A DNA stretch of 40,293 nucleotides from an uncultured Spirochaetaceae bacterium (GCA_944389115.1 CALXLE010000118.1:1-40293); one strand, 5' to 3'. Numbered from the stretch's first letter, positions 1-9,175 are shown. The notes: a model not told the origin generated them from the letters alone. Translations and numbers: made by a program.

Positions 1-718
1 AGACAAGTGATGCATTCTTATCGAGATCCTCTCCGCAGAAACGGAAGACAGGCCACGAAGCGGATATCGCAGCAACAGCCTTGCCTGAGTAGTCTCTTAT
101 AGGTGAAGCGATGCAGACAATGTTCTCCTCATGCTCCTCCCTGTCAATAGCCCATCCTCTGCTGCGAATCTCATGAAGCTCAGCCCTGAGCCCGGATTCA
201 TCAAGGGATTTCGGGGTGAATGGCTTGAGAGTATGGGTCGACAGATAGCCATCAAGCTCCTCTTCGCTCATTTCGGAGAGGAATACCTTGCCGATGGCTG
301 TACAGTAGAGGGGGATGATCTTCCCGACCCGGGAATACATCCTAAGCGTGTAGCTCGATTCCTCCTTGAGGACATATACAGCCTCGTCATCCTCAAGGAT
401 TCCCATATGGACAGTCTCTCCAAGTTTCTGTGATAGCTTCTTTGCGAAAGGTTTCGCCGTTGAGACAAGATCGATATGGGAAAGAGACCTCGACCCGACC
501 ATGAACATCTTAAGCGTAAGATGGTATTGATCAGCCGAGTCGCGGTATACATAGCCAAGCGAGATAAGAGAGGAGAGGAACCTCAGAAGCGTAGCTTTCG
601 GCAGAGCAGTCATTTTAGCCATGTTCTCAAGATTTATTGCTTCTGCCTTAGATAGCGTCTCTAGAATCAGCATGGTGCGCTCCACCGCGCTCATCCTATT
701 TTCATCATCCCTCTCCAT
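1..718 (-). CDS. IclR-family transcriptional regulator, C-terminus cut by window edge
   Basis: I translated this frame by hand; it stays open to the window edge and gives 239 residues. Residues about 10-60 form a winged helix-turn-helix, including the stretch AKMTALPKATLLRFLSSL. Residues about 75-239 match the IclR effector domain, with YCTAIGKVFLSE, GWAIDREEHEENIVCIASPI and AISASWPVFR. Only the last turns of the effector domain should be missing. It starts 16 bases after the uxaC stop on the same strand, so it is probably the last gene of the uxa operon and its local regulator; IclR proteins such as KdgR commonly sense hexuronate breakdown products. The ATG at 718 is used; an internal ATG at codon 9 is a weaker alternative. 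The family is certain, the ligand is inferred. Confidence 0.9.
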   Translation of the reverse strand, partial: MERDDENRMSAVERTMLILETLSKAEAINLENMAKMTALPKATLLRFLSSLISLGYVYRDSADQYHLTLKMFMVGSRSLSHIDLVSTAKPFAKKLSQKLGETVHMGILEDDEAVYVLKEESSYTLRMYSRVGKIIPLYCTAIGKVFLSEMSEEELDGYLSTHTLKPFTPKSLDESGLRAELHEIRSRGWAIDREEHEENIVCIASPIRDYSGKAVAAISASWPVFRFCGEDLDKNASLV

Positions 719-734
719 TCTCTCTTTTCCTCTC

Positions 735-2138
735 TTAGCCTTCGAAGTATTTCTGTGCGTTGTTGAACGATATGTTCCTTACCATCTCACCGAGGTTGTC
801 GATATCAGCAGGGAACTCTCCATTCTCTACCCAGTTTCCGATCACGTTGCAGAGTATGCGTCTGAAATACTCGTGGCGTGAGTAGGAGAGGAAGGATCTT
901 GAATCTGTGAGCATACCGATGAAAGCCGGGAGCACGCCAACATTTGCAAGAACCTTGATCTGCTCCTCCATTCCATCTTTGTGATCGCAGAACCACCATG
1001 CGGAGCCAAGCTGCATCTTTCCCTTGATTCCATCACCCTGATAGCATCCCATGAGAGTTGCGAGCGTATAGTAATCCTTAGGATTGAGGGTATAGAAGAT
1101 TGTCTTAGGTACTTCATCTGTCTCAGAGAGGGCACCAAAGAACATTGAGATGCCTTCTGCGAGCTCCTTGTCATGCGATGCATCGTAGCCTGTATCCGGC
1201 CCAAGAAGACGGAACATCGTCTTGTTGTTGTCCCTGATTGAGGCGAAGTGGCACTGGAATGCGACATTATTCTTTTTGTATGCACGGGCAAGAGCCGAAA
1301 GGACAAATGTCCTGTATGCATCTGCCTCTTCTGCTGTCACAGCGCTTCCATCCATCCTCTTCTGGAATACAGCATTGACCTTCGAAGCTTCCCAGAATGT
1401 ATGTGGGCAGGTAACAAGAGCATGATCGGATGCTCTGCAGCCCATCTCCACGAAGAACTCAAGTCTCTTCTCAAGAGCCTTGATGACATCTTCTGCGCTC
1501 TTGATTTCGATTCCGGCAGCTGCGCTGAGTTTTGCGATATACTCCGCGAAGTCTGGCTTCTCGATGTTCAGAGCCTTATCGGGGCGGTAGGAAGGAATGA
1601 CCTTTGCAGGGCACTTTCCATCTGCCTTGATGATCTTGTGGTACTTGAGATCATCAGCTGGATCATCCGTTGTTCCGACTGCGTATACCTTGAATTTCTT
1701 CATGATTCCGAAGACGGAGAGCTCTGGATTGGATTTGAACTGCTCATTAGCCTCGTCATAGATCTTCTTTGCATTCTTCCTGCAGAGGATATCATTGATG
1801 CCGAAGTATCTCTGGAGCTCGAGATGCGTCCAGTGATACAGCGGGTTGCCGATGAGATTCTCCATAGTCTCTGCCCATGCGAGGAACTTGTCATATGGAT
1901 CCGCATCGCCAGTGATGAGCTTCTCGTCAAAGCCGCATGCTCTCATCATTCTCCACTTATAGTGGTCGCCGCCAAGCCATGCATCGGTGATAGTTGTGAA
2001 CCTCTTGTCCGATGCAATCTGCTCTGGGATGAGATGGCAATGGTAATCGAATATCTGAGCATCTGCCGCATATTCATGATACAGAGTCTTCGCTGTTCCT
2101 GTTTCCAGAAGGAAATCCTTATCCATAAATGGTTTCAT
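735..2138 (-). CDS. uxaC: Glucuronate/galacturonate isomerase UxaC
   Basis: This enzyme interconverts D-glucuronate and D-fructuronate, and D-galacturonate and D-tagaturonate, in the cytoplasm, the first step of the Uxa hexuronate pathway. The 467-residue product has the usual UxaC length. The metal-binding DYHCHL motif lies at residues 31-36. Other family stretches are GDHYKWR, GNPLYHWTHLELQR, VGTTDDPADDL, ALNIEKPDF (standing where E. coli has AFNIEQ), GMLTDSRSFLSY and RHEYFRRILC. The start codon overlaps the uxaA stop (ATGA), which indicates translational coupling. An internal ATG at codon 5 is possible, but the first ATG follows an AAGGATGG-type ribosome site. Identification is by close recall of the E. 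coli protein. Confidence 0.97.
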   Translation of the reverse strand: MKPFMDKDFLLETGTAKTLYHEYAADAQIFDYHCHLIPEQIASDKRFTTITDAWLGGDHYKWRMMRACGFDEKLITGDADPYDKFLAWAETMENLIGNPLYHWTHLELQRYFGINDILCRKNAKKIYDEANEQFKSNPELSVFGIMKKFKVYAVGTTDDPADDLKYHKIIKADGKCPAKVIPSYRPDKALNIEKPDFAEYIAKLSAAAGIEIKSAEDVIKALEKRLEFFVEMGCRASDHALVTCPHTFWEASKVNAVFQKRMDGSAVTAEEADAYRTFVLSALARAYKKNNVAFQCHFASIRDNNKTMFRLLGPDTGYDASHDKELAEGISMFFGALSETDEVPKTIFYTLNPKDYYTLATLMGCYQGDGIKGKMQLGSAWWFCDHKDGMEEQIKVLANVGVLPAFIGMLTDSRSFLSYSRHEYFRRILCNVIGNWVENGEFPADIDNLGEMVRNISFNNAQKYFEG

Positions 2139-3649
2139 AGTACAACACCATCCTTGAATATCGAGATCTCGGAATAGCCGTTGATCTCGTTCTTCGTATG
2201 CTCTTCCCCATCAGCAACACTGATGATGAACTTGATAAGATCGTCCGTTACCTTCCCCGGATCCTCTGTAAGCATCGGAGATGCATCGAAGTCGATCCAG
2301 TCCTTCTTGTGAAGCGCCAGATTGTGGTTCGTGGCGATCTTCACTGTTGGTACAGGAGCACCGAGCGGAGTTCCACGTCCCGTTGTGAAGAGAATCATGT
2401 GGGCTCCCGCGGCTGTCATATCTGTTGTGGACACGATATCATTGCCTGGGCCAGAGAGCAGTGTAAGTCCGGGTTCAGAGACCCTGTCTCCATAGCCAAG
2501 GACCGATGTTACAGGAGCTCTTCCGCCTTTCTGAACACATCCGAGGCTCTTGTCCTCCAGCGTAGATATTCCGCCAGCTTTGTTGCCTGGTGAAGGATTC
2601 TCATACACAACCTGTCCATGGGCGGTGAAGTAGTGCTTGAAATCCTGGACCATCTTCACTGTCTTATTGAAGATTTCCTCTGTCACAGCCCTGTTCATAA
2701 GCATCTGCTCAGCTCCGAACATCTCCGGAACTTCAGTAAGGATGCCTGTTCCGCCCATTGCCGTGAGGGCATTGCAGAAATGACCTACGAGTGGATTTGC
2801 CGTAATGCCGGAAAGACCATCCGAGCCGCCGCATTTGAATCCAACGACAAGATTGGACATCGGAACCGATTCCCTTCTGTCTGCCTTCATCGTCTCTGCG
2901 ATCTCGCTCATGAGCTTCTTCGCATCGGCAATCTCATCCTCGGACTCCTGGGCTACAAGGAATTTCACCCTTGAGCTGTCAACAGGTCCGAGAAGCTCCT
3001 TGAAGGAATCCATCGTGTTGTTCTCGCATCCAAGGCCGAGCACAAGCACGCCACCGGCATTTGGATGATGTACGAGATCTGCGAGAATCTTCCTTGTGTT
3101 CTCGTGGTCTCCACCCATCTGCGAACAGCCGAACGGATGGATCCATGCATGAACTCCATCCTCGATTCCAAGCGTTTCATTTCCCCATGCTTCAAGCTTC
3201 TCAGCTATGCGGTTGACGCAGCCAACGGTGGGAACAATCCAGAGAGCATTGCGGATGCCTATCTTCCCGTTCTGCCTCTTGTATGCCTTGATCATAGGCA
3301 CATGATCCTTCCATCTTGCCCTGTCTACCTCGGCTTCTCTTATTGCCTCTTCGGCCTGAGCTCTATCATACGTATATTCAGCATCCTCAGAGAGCAAGGT
3401 GTGGATATTGAATGCATGGACATGCTGTCCCTTTCCTATATCCTCCTTGGCCGCACCGATAGGGTAGCCATACTTGATGATCTTCTCTTCCTTCTTTATA
3501 TCCGAGAGGGCAACCTTGTGCCCTCCGGGGATATCAGAGAAGATCGTGAATGTATCTCCATCGACAGTCACAACATCGCCCTTGAAGAGCGGCTCGAGAG
3601 CTACTGCAACATTATCGCGGGGATTGATTCTGATCAGTTTTCTTGCCAT
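2135..3649 (-). CDS. uxaA: Altronate dehydratase UxaA
   Basis: UxaA dehydrates D-altronate to 2-keto-3-deoxy-D-gluconate. The 504-residue protein has the two-part layout of the UxaA/GarD family. A small SAF-like N-terminal domain lies at residues about 1-90 and contains INPRDNVAVAL and DIPGGHKVAL. The large catalytic domain includes IHPFGCSQMGGD, LVLGLGCENN, GFKCGGSDGLSGITANP and the glycine-rich TTGRGTPLGAP. Conserved Cys and His residues in these motifs fit the iron-dependent enzyme. The gene lies three bases after uxaB and overlaps uxaC by four bases. It is a distant paralogue of garD at 13556-15064 in this same window; the flanking uxaB and uxaC genes favour altronate over galactarate as substrate. 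Confidence 0.95.
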   Translation of the reverse strand: MARKLIRINPRDNVAVALEPLFKGDVVTVDGDTFTIFSDIPGGHKVALSDIKKEEKIIKYGYPIGAAKEDIGKGQHVHAFNIHTLLSEDAEYTYDRAQAEEAIREAEVDRARWKDHVPMIKAYKRQNGKIGIRNALWIVPTVGCVNRIAEKLEAWGNETLGIEDGVHAWIHPFGCSQMGGDHENTRKILADLVHHPNAGGVLVLGLGCENNTMDSFKELLGPVDSSRVKFLVAQESEDEIADAKKLMSEIAETMKADRRESVPMSNLVVGFKCGGSDGLSGITANPLVGHFCNALTAMGGTGILTEVPEMFGAEQMLMNRAVTEEIFNKTVKMVQDFKHYFTAHGQVVYENPSPGNKAGGISTLEDKSLGCVQKGGRAPVTSVLGYGDRVSEPGLTLLSGPGNDIVSTTDMTAAGAHMILFTTGRGTPLGAPVPTVKIATNHNLALHKKDWIDFDASPMLTEDPGKVTDDLIKFIISVADGEEHTKNEINGYSEISIFKDGVVL

Positions 3650-3652
3650 AAA

Positions 3653-5131
3653 TCAGAGACTCCTGATGGTTTCTGTCATTCCCTTTGTCCAGATGGACTC
3701 GAGGTAGGAAGCTACCTTGTCCTCAAGACCTGCAACTGCAGTGAGATCCTCTCCCCACCATGCAGACTCGGAAAGAACAGCCTTTGCGATAGTTTTTCCC
3801 TTCTCTGCAGCGTCCTTGTAGGATGCCTTGTAGAGGGAAGCGAACTTCTCAAGGACCTCCGGGCTATCGCTGATAAGGTACTTTTCTCCATTCCTGTTTC
3901 CCTTGAGCGATGTTCCCTCATACTCTGTTCCTTCATAGAAGCTGATGAGAGCTGCAAGCGAGAATGAAAGGACTGTCGGCAGCTTGCCATTCTTCTTTAC
4001 ATAACCGAGAAGCGATGGAAGATCACGCGTCTTGAACTTCGATACGCTGTTGAGGGAGATTGAAAGAAGAAGGTGGACGATATACGGATTGGCGAATCTC
4101 TCGAGAACGTCTCCTGCATACTCCTCAAGCTGCTTCTTGTCGCCGTCCATCGATGGAATGATCTCCTCAAAAAGGCCTCTCTTCATCATTGGGAAGATTA
4201 GATCGGACTTGATGCATTCCTCGACTGTGTTGAGACCTGTCTGGTATGCTGCAAGAACGGACATTGTATGGGCGCCGTTGAGGATGCGGACCTTTCTTGT
4301 CCTGTAGAATGACATATCATCGGTCCAGATGACGTTTACGCCGGCAGCTGCTGTCGGAAGCTCGTCCTCATGTGTTTTTCCATGGCATTCGATGACCCAG
4401 AGAAGGAAGATCTCTGCGCTGTCGAGGAGGTTATCCTTGTATCCGAGCTTCTCGCAGATTGCATCTGCCTCAGCCCTCGGGTATCCCGGAACGATTCTGT
4501 CAACAAGGCTATTGCAGAAATCGCAGGCATTCTCGAGCCAGTCGATGAAGCCCTTCTCGAGACCCCACTCGTTGGAATACTGGAGAACGATCCTCTTGAG
4601 ATTGTCGCCATTCTTGTCGATGAGCTCGCATGGGATAGCTATGATTCCCTTGGATGCGTCACCGTTGAAGTGCTTGTATCTTCTGTAGAGGAAAGCTGCT
4701 ACCTTGCCAGGATATGAGACCTGCGGCCTATCCTCAAGCTTGTCGCCCTCATGGTATGCGATACCAGCCTCTGTTGTATTGGATATGATGAATCTGAGAT
4801 CGGGATTCTCTGCCTGTGCAATGAATGCATCATAATCCGAATAGGGGTTTATGCATCCCGCAACGCTGGTGATCTTCCTGAATTCCTCAACAGGCTTTCC
4901 GTTCTGTACGCCTCTGAGAACGGTCGTGTAGAGACCATTCTGCGTATTGATCATCTCTCCCATGCCGTTGGCGAGCGGCTGTACCATCATCACATCACCG
5001 TTGAAGCCACCCTTCTCATTGAGGATATCGATGATCCAGTCAACGAATGCCCTGAGGAAGTTTCCCTCACCGAACTGAAGTACCTTTACAGGGCGCTGAG
5101 GCTTCTGTACCGTTTCCATGATTGTCTTCAT
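3653..5131 (-). CDS. uxaB: Tagaturonate reductase UxaB (mannitol dehydrogenase family)
   Basis: UxaB reduces D-tagaturonate to D-altronate with NADH. The 492-residue product belongs to the long-chain mannitol dehydrogenase family. An N-terminal nucleotide-binding region has LQFGEGNFLRAFVDWIID at about residues 18-35, and ISNTTEAGI follows further on. The C-terminal domain has RTRKVRILNGAHTM, with the lysine, asparagine and histidine expected at the active site. An AGGAG ribosome site sits seven bases before the ATG at 5131. The ATG overlaps the stop of the upstream transporter gene (ATGA). Fructuronate reductase (UxuB) is the closest alternative, but the partner dehydratase looks like UxaA and no mannonate dehydratase is present, which favours the galacturonate branch. 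Confidence 0.92.
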   Translation of the reverse strand: MKTIMETVQKPQRPVKVLQFGEGNFLRAFVDWIIDILNEKGGFNGDVMMVQPLANGMGEMINTQNGLYTTVLRGVQNGKPVEEFRKITSVAGCINPYSDYDAFIAQAENPDLRFIISNTTEAGIAYHEGDKLEDRPQVSYPGKVAAFLYRRYKHFNGDASKGIIAIPCELIDKNGDNLKRIVLQYSNEWGLEKGFIDWLENACDFCNSLVDRIVPGYPRAEADAICEKLGYKDNLLDSAEIFLLWVIECHGKTHEDELPTAAAGVNVIWTDDMSFYRTRKVRILNGAHTMSVLAAYQTGLNTVEECIKSDLIFPMMKRGLFEEIIPSMDGDKKQLEEYAGDVLERFANPYIVHLLLSISLNSVSKFKTRDLPSLLGYVKKNGKLPTVLSFSLAALISFYEGTEYEGTSLKGNRNGEKYLISDSPEVLEKFASLYKASYKDAAEKGKTIAKAVLSESAWWGEDLTAVAGLEDKVASYLESIWTKGMTETIRSL

Positions 5132-6138
5132 ATGACGTCTCCTTTCCCTTGTGTGTTTTCCATTATATTCTTATCCGGCTTGTTTCCGAAAAGGAAATGC
5201 GCCGAGATTGCCGTTGTTGTCTGCTGCAGCACGATTCCAGAGATTATCGGAATCAGTGAGGCAGGAGGGAAGAACTGTATGGCGAGCACCATTGCTGCCG
5301 ATATATTCTTCATGCTTGATGCGAATGTGACTGAGACCGTATTTGCCTGATCCAGCCTGGCAAGCCTTGCGATGGTCCTCGATATGATGAATCCGAGAAC
5401 TGTGAAGCAGAATGCGGCAAGAGCCTGCGGGATGTATGCCACCGATGCCGATGCGATGAGGTCTTCTGCTATCTGGCTTGTGTTTATTATGACCACAAAG
5501 AGCAGCCCTATCTTCGTGAAGGGCTTGAGCACAGGTACCGCATGGTCCATGCAGTGCCCCTTTGTGATAGCATTTATGAGAATGCCTACAGCTGATGGAA
5601 TCACGACCATGTAAATAAGTGACAGCATCATTCCGGATGTATCGAATTCGATGTGCGATGATGCGAGGACCCTGACTGTAAGCGGAACGGAGATAGGAGC
5701 AAGCATTGTTCCAATCACTATCAGCGTCAGTGAAAGTGCATTGTTTCCGCTGTATATGCTTGACCATATACATCCTACGACCGCTGTCGGAATCGCATAG
5801 AGCAGGACGAATCCTGTTATGACATCTCCATTGCCATGGAAAAGCAGATTCGCCAGCCCCGTCATGATGCATGGCGTGATTATATATGTCGTCAGCAGGA
5901 AGATGAATATGGGTTTCGGCTTTCTGATTATTGCTCCGAAATCCTTCACAGTGACACCCATTCCGCTGACAAGCGTCAGGAATGCGAATAGCGGTGTCAC
6001 TAATGGCTTGCCATCTATGAAGACCTTCGCAGCGACAAGGCCGAGTATCACACCTGTTGGTGTGAGAAGCGGCATCATGCGCTCCAGCCATTTGTTCGCA
6101 GTTATGAGTTTCTGTTCGGCAGCTGAAAAACGGAACAT
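5128..6138 (-). CDS. BASS-family (bile acid:sodium symporter-like) transporter, candidate hexuronate importer
   Basis: This is a 336-residue integral membrane protein with about nine or ten hydrophobic segments. It has the glycine- and proline-rich pattern of the bile acid:Na+ symporter superfamily, for example LLTPTGVILGLVAAKVF near the start, LLYAIPTAVVGCIWSS in the middle, and VSVTFASSMKNISAAMVLA followed by SGIVLQQTTTA near the end. It is the first gene of the uxa operon and overlaps uxaB by four bases, so hexuronate uptake is a sensible inference, but the family normally carries bile acids, pantoate, pyruvate and other organic anions. The ATG at 6138 has no ribosome site and lies six bases from a -10 element, so it may be read from a leaderless message; the Met-Met pair near residue 21 is a fallback start. 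Confidence 0.85.
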   Translation of the reverse strand: MFRFSAAEQKLITANKWLERMMPLLTPTGVILGLVAAKVFIDGKPLVTPLFAFLTLVSGMGVTVKDFGAIIRKPKPIFIFLLTTYIITPCIMTGLANLLFHGNGDVITGFVLLYAIPTAVVGCIWSSIYSGNNALSLTLIVIGTMLAPISVPLTVRVLASSHIEFDTSGMMLSLIYMVVIPSAVGILINAITKGHCMDHAVPVLKPFTKIGLLFVVIINTSQIAEDLIASASVAYIPQALAAFCFTVLGFIISRTIARLARLDQANTVSVTFASSMKNISAAMVLAIQFFPPASLIPIISGIVLQQTTTAISAHFLFGNKPDKNIMENTQGKGDVI

Positions 6139-6144
6139 AGTTTC

Positions 6145-6172
6145 AGTTTAGTCCATTATGGCAATCTGTCAA
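6145..6172 (-). promoter_or_regulatory. Promoter of the uxa operon
   Basis: On the minus strand a perfect TTGACA (6172-6167) is followed after 16 bases by TAAACT (6150-6145, four of six consensus positions). Only six bases separate the -10 element from the ATG at 6138, so the predicted transcript would begin at or very near the start codon. No other candidate pair stands out in this short divergent interval. Confidence 0.6.
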
Positions 6173-6185
6173 ATATATTTGCCAT
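6158..6185. promoter_or_regulatory. Operator-like inverted repeats over the uxa -35 element
   Basis: Two nested symmetries are visible. ATGGCAA (6158-6164) and TTGCCAT (6179-6185) are inverted copies 14 bases apart. Inside lies a perfect 12-base palindrome, CAAATATATTTG (6170-6181), which covers part of the TTGACA. The position suits a repressor of the uxa operon, and either the divergent AraC-type regulator or the IclR regulator at 1-718 could bind. A related CAAAT...ATTTG palindrome covers the -35 of the galactarate operon at 11655-11674. Confidence 0.5.
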
Positions 6186-6220
6186 TCATAGAGGAATTTC
6201 GGCACAATAAAATCAGAAAA

Positions 6221-9142
6221 ATGGCAGAAAGAATAGGATTCATAACATCGAACATATATCAAGGGACAAGCATAGCGATGTGGAAGGCTTTATCGGAAGT
6301 ATTCCGGACGGCCCCCGGCTGCTCCCTCTTCATCCTTCCCGGAGGTCGGCTCAACGCAGCTGATGACAGTGAGAATATGCGTTCTATGATATACGATCTT
6401 GCCTGCAAAGGATCTCTTGATGGAATCATGATATGGGCATCCTCGCTGTCAGGCTTTGCAAGAAAAAGCGATATCGTGAGATTTGTCCGCGAGATTGCTG
6501 CGGATATACCTGCCGTTGTCATAGGAATGGATGCCGATGGAATTCCTTCGGTTACATTTGATGACTACAGCGGGATGAGAGCGCTTGTCAGCCATTTCAT
6601 AGAGGTACATGGAGAGAGGCGCATTGCGTTCCTCCGCGGTCCTGAGAACCACGGCGGAGCTGAGGAGAGATACAGAGCGTACTGTGATGCACTGTCCGTC
6701 CATGGTATAGCGGTTGATAACAGGCTTGTATCAGGGCCGCATGGATGGAATGATGGGGTTGGGGCAATCCGTGATCTTACCGATTCGGAAGCTCTCGTTC
6801 CCGGCAGGGATTTCACAGCCATGGTTGCGGCATCGGATCTCCTTCTTACATCAGCTGTCCTGCATCTTGAAAAGCAGGGGATAACAGTACCTGATGACCT
6901 GAGGATAGGCGGGTTCAACGATACAGATGATAATCAGAGGCTTTCCACCGGACTTACCACAGTGCGTCTGCCAGTGGCCAGGATCATATCAGTGGCATAC
7001 TCGATGCTGCGCGCCCTTATGGAAGGGAGGCCTGCAGCGAGCCAATGCATCAGGACAGAGCTTGTGATACGCAATTCCTGCGGATGTGTATCGGATAGGA
7101 TAGCGGGAGAGCCTGGAAATCATTATGAGGGAGTCCAGCGTATTCTTTCCTCCTGTGGCAACCGGAGCGATCTCCATGAGAGTATTTCCGCTTTCATCGC
7201 AGCATCCGGCGATGCCGATATCCTTGTTGATGCTGTCATGAAGCGCCCGGATGCGCTCATGCTCGGTCATGAGATCACAAGGGAATACAGAAGGACGGAG
7301 GCAGAGCTAAGGAGCAGAGTGCGCAATGAAAGCCGGATCCTTGATGTCTTCAAGACGGGCCTGCTTGCAGCAAGATCCTATGAAGCAATCCCTCCTATCA
7401 TGCAGAAGAGTTTTCCCGATATAGGGATAAGGAACTGCTTTCTTGTTCTTCATAAAGAAGGACGCTCTGTCATGAGAGCTGGGTTCTCAGGAGGTATGCT
7501 GTATTCCACACCATGTTCCTTCCCTGAGAACATGATGCTTTCGGAATCAATATGCAGTCAGCTTGAGCAAGGTGTGTATATAGTAGAGCCTCTGTTCTAT
7601 GGAAGATCGGAACTCGGCCATCTCGTCTTCTCGATGGAGGGCAATGGCAGTTATATCGCCGAGAATCTGCGCTCGTCCTTCTCTGCAGCAGTCAGAGGCA
7701 TAGAGCTCTTTGAGGAAGCTACCAGGATGAGGAATGAAGCGGAACGGAGCGAGAACGATGCCCAGATGTTCTATTCCAAGCTATCCCAGGGAGTACTTCA
7801 GCCTATATCGGAGATGAGAGGGCTTCTTCTCGCGCATGATATTGACAGGGAAAAGCTTGCGATGAAGCTTTCTGAGGCTGAGCATATACTCAGGCTGGCG
7901 CTTATGGAACGTGCAGGCTATTCCCCTGAGAAGAGACTCATACCATTCAGCCATATGGTCCCTGTGCTTGAATCCATCGGCTTCGGGCTAGATATCCCTA
8001 TGGATCTTCCCTCGTTCGAAATCGATAAGACAGCATTTGCCGAGATGATGCATCTGATAAGATCATGGGGAGACCAGATCAATGGCTATCTGGATGATAG
8101 AGGTCTCAGGCTTTCAATCAGCATAGGGGAGGAAGGGGAAGGCAGTCCGTCGCTTATTCTTGCGGAGCGTATAGCATTCTTCTCGTCTTATGGATTCGCG
8201 ATAGAAGGCAGAAGGCTTATCATATCCATTCCATATCCACAGCTTACTGATGGTTCATCGCCAGAAGGAAGATCTGGGATTCTCTTTCTTAGGGGTGATT
8301 CCCAAGATGATATTCCTGATGCGATAGCAGGCATTGCCTCTTTGGATAATCCGCATCCAATGACCATAGCGTGGCGCTATGGCGATGTGCCTTCATCGCT
8401 CATAGAAGGATATAAGGATTCATGCATGGCTTGCTTTTCGCTTGGTAAGGAAGCTGCATCGCTTGAATCGGTATTGTTCCCAGAGAATCTTATCCTTGTC
8501 TATGGGGATATTGAGCTACCATCAGCAATTTCTGGCAGGGCTATCAGGATACGCTCCAGGGAGGAGTCACTGAAGGCAGGAACTGTCTCGGCCGTAATCC
8601 TCTCTGGTGTGGATGTGCAGGATGTTCTCTGGTTCAGGTCCGAAGCGGCTTTTGCCTCCGTACCTATCATATATATAAAAGATAGATTCCAGATGGAGGA
8701 GACCGAGGCCTTTTCCACTGCACCTTCAATGCTGATGCTGAATCCATCAGTTTTTGCTTCTTCTGACGCGGTGAAGCGGCTTTCCGGGGTAATCAATGGC
8801 GATGATATGCTTCCTGCGTTCACAGCCTCCCCGGTCAGAAGAGCCATAGCATATATGAACGGGAAATCCGGATCAGTGATATCCCGCTGGCAGATTGCTG
8901 AGGCTGCTGGCGTGAATGAGGACTATCTTACACGCATATTCCATAGGGAAATCGGAATCTCGCCATGGGAATATCTCTGTCTTTACCGTGTCCATGCTGC
9001 AAAGGTACTTCTCTCTTCAACAGCACTTCCTGTCCGGGATATAGCCGCAGAGACTGGATTCCAGGATCCTGCATATTTCTCTAGGGTCTTCAGGAAGATT
9101 GCTGGGATGTCTCCTGGGGATTTCAGAAAGCTCCATGAATAG
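6221..9142 (+). CDS. Large sugar-sensing regulator: LacI-like binding domain, GAF-like and degenerate kinase/receiver-like regions, AraC HTH
   Basis: A cytoplasmic transcription factor of 973 residues. Residues about 3-290 resemble the periplasmic-binding-protein fold of LacI/XylR-type sensors (ERIGFITSNIYQGTS at the start, HGERRIAFLRGP, DDLRIGGFND, ending RNSCGC). A GAF-like segment follows at about 365-500. Then comes KLSQGVLQPISEMRGLLLA, which resembles a histidine-kinase dimerisation helix without its histidine, and a receiver-like strand pattern (VSAVILSGV ... SVPIIYIKDRF) without an obvious acceptor aspartate. The last 100 residues are a typical AraC DNA-binding domain (WQIAEAAGVNEDYLTRIF and DIAAETGFQDPAYFSRVF). 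The ATG at 6158 would add 21 residues but lies inside the operator region; the ATG at 6221 starts exactly at the binding domain, so I chose it although neither start has a strong ribosome site. It is divergent from the uxa operon and upstream of GH105, so control of pectin use is likely. Confidence 0.85.
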   Translation: MAERIGFITSNIYQGTSIAMWKALSEVFRTAPGCSLFILPGGRLNAADDSENMRSMIYDLACKGSLDGIMIWASSLSGFARKSDIVRFVREIAADIPAVVIGMDADGIPSVTFDDYSGMRALVSHFIEVHGERRIAFLRGPENHGGAEERYRAYCDALSVHGIAVDNRLVSGPHGWNDGVGAIRDLTDSEALVPGRDFTAMVAASDLLLTSAVLHLEKQGITVPDDLRIGGFNDTDDNQRLSTGLTTVRLPVARIISVAYSMLRALMEGRPAASQCIRTELVIRNSCGCVSDRIAGEPGNHYEGVQRILSSCGNRSDLHESISAFIAASGDADILVDAVMKRPDALMLGHEITREYRRTEAELRSRVRNESRILDVFKTGLLAARSYEAIPPIMQKSFPDIGIRNCFLVLHKEGRSVMRAGFSGGMLYSTPCSFPENMMLSESICSQLEQGVYIVEPLFYGRSELGHLVFSMEGNGSYIAENLRSSFSAAVRGIELFEEATRMRNEAERSENDAQMFYSKLSQGVLQPISEMRGLLLAHDIDREKLAMKLSEAEHILRLALMERAGYSPEKRLIPFSHMVPVLESIGFGLDIPMDLPSFEIDKTAFAEMMHLIRSWGDQINGYLDDRGLRLSISIGEEGEGSPSLILAERIAFFSSYGFAIEGRRLIISIPYPQLTDGSSPEGRSGILFLRGDSQDDIPDAIAGIASLDNPHPMTIAWRYGDVPSSLIEGYKDSCMACFSLGKEAASLESVLFPENLILVYGDIELPSAISGRAIRIRSREESLKAGTVSAVILSGVDVQDVLWFRSEAAFASVPIIYIKDRFQMEETEAFSTAPSMLMLNPSVFASSDAVKRLSGVINGDDMLPAFTASPVRRAIAYMNGKSGSVISRWQIAEAAGVNEDYLTRIFHREIGISPWEYLCLYRVHAAKVLLSSTALPVRDIAAETGFQDPAYFSRVFRKIAGMSPGDFRKLHE

Positions 9143-9156
9143 AGCCTCAGGAGGTC

Positions 9157-9170
9157 TTTCATGCATGAAA
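9157..9170. promoter_or_regulatory. 14-base perfect palindrome, operator candidate
   Basis: TTTCATGCATGAAA is a perfect palindrome ending five bases before the TTGACA of the next promoter. Its position fits an activator or repressor site controlling the GH105 gene. The binding protein is unknown. Confidence 0.45.
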
Positions 9171-9175
9171 TATGT

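Noticed and set aside
6158-6220. Longer start (ATG at 6158) for the large regulator
   Set aside because: It lies inside the operator/promoter of the divergent operon, has no ribosome site, and adds 21 residues before a domain that starts naturally at 6221.
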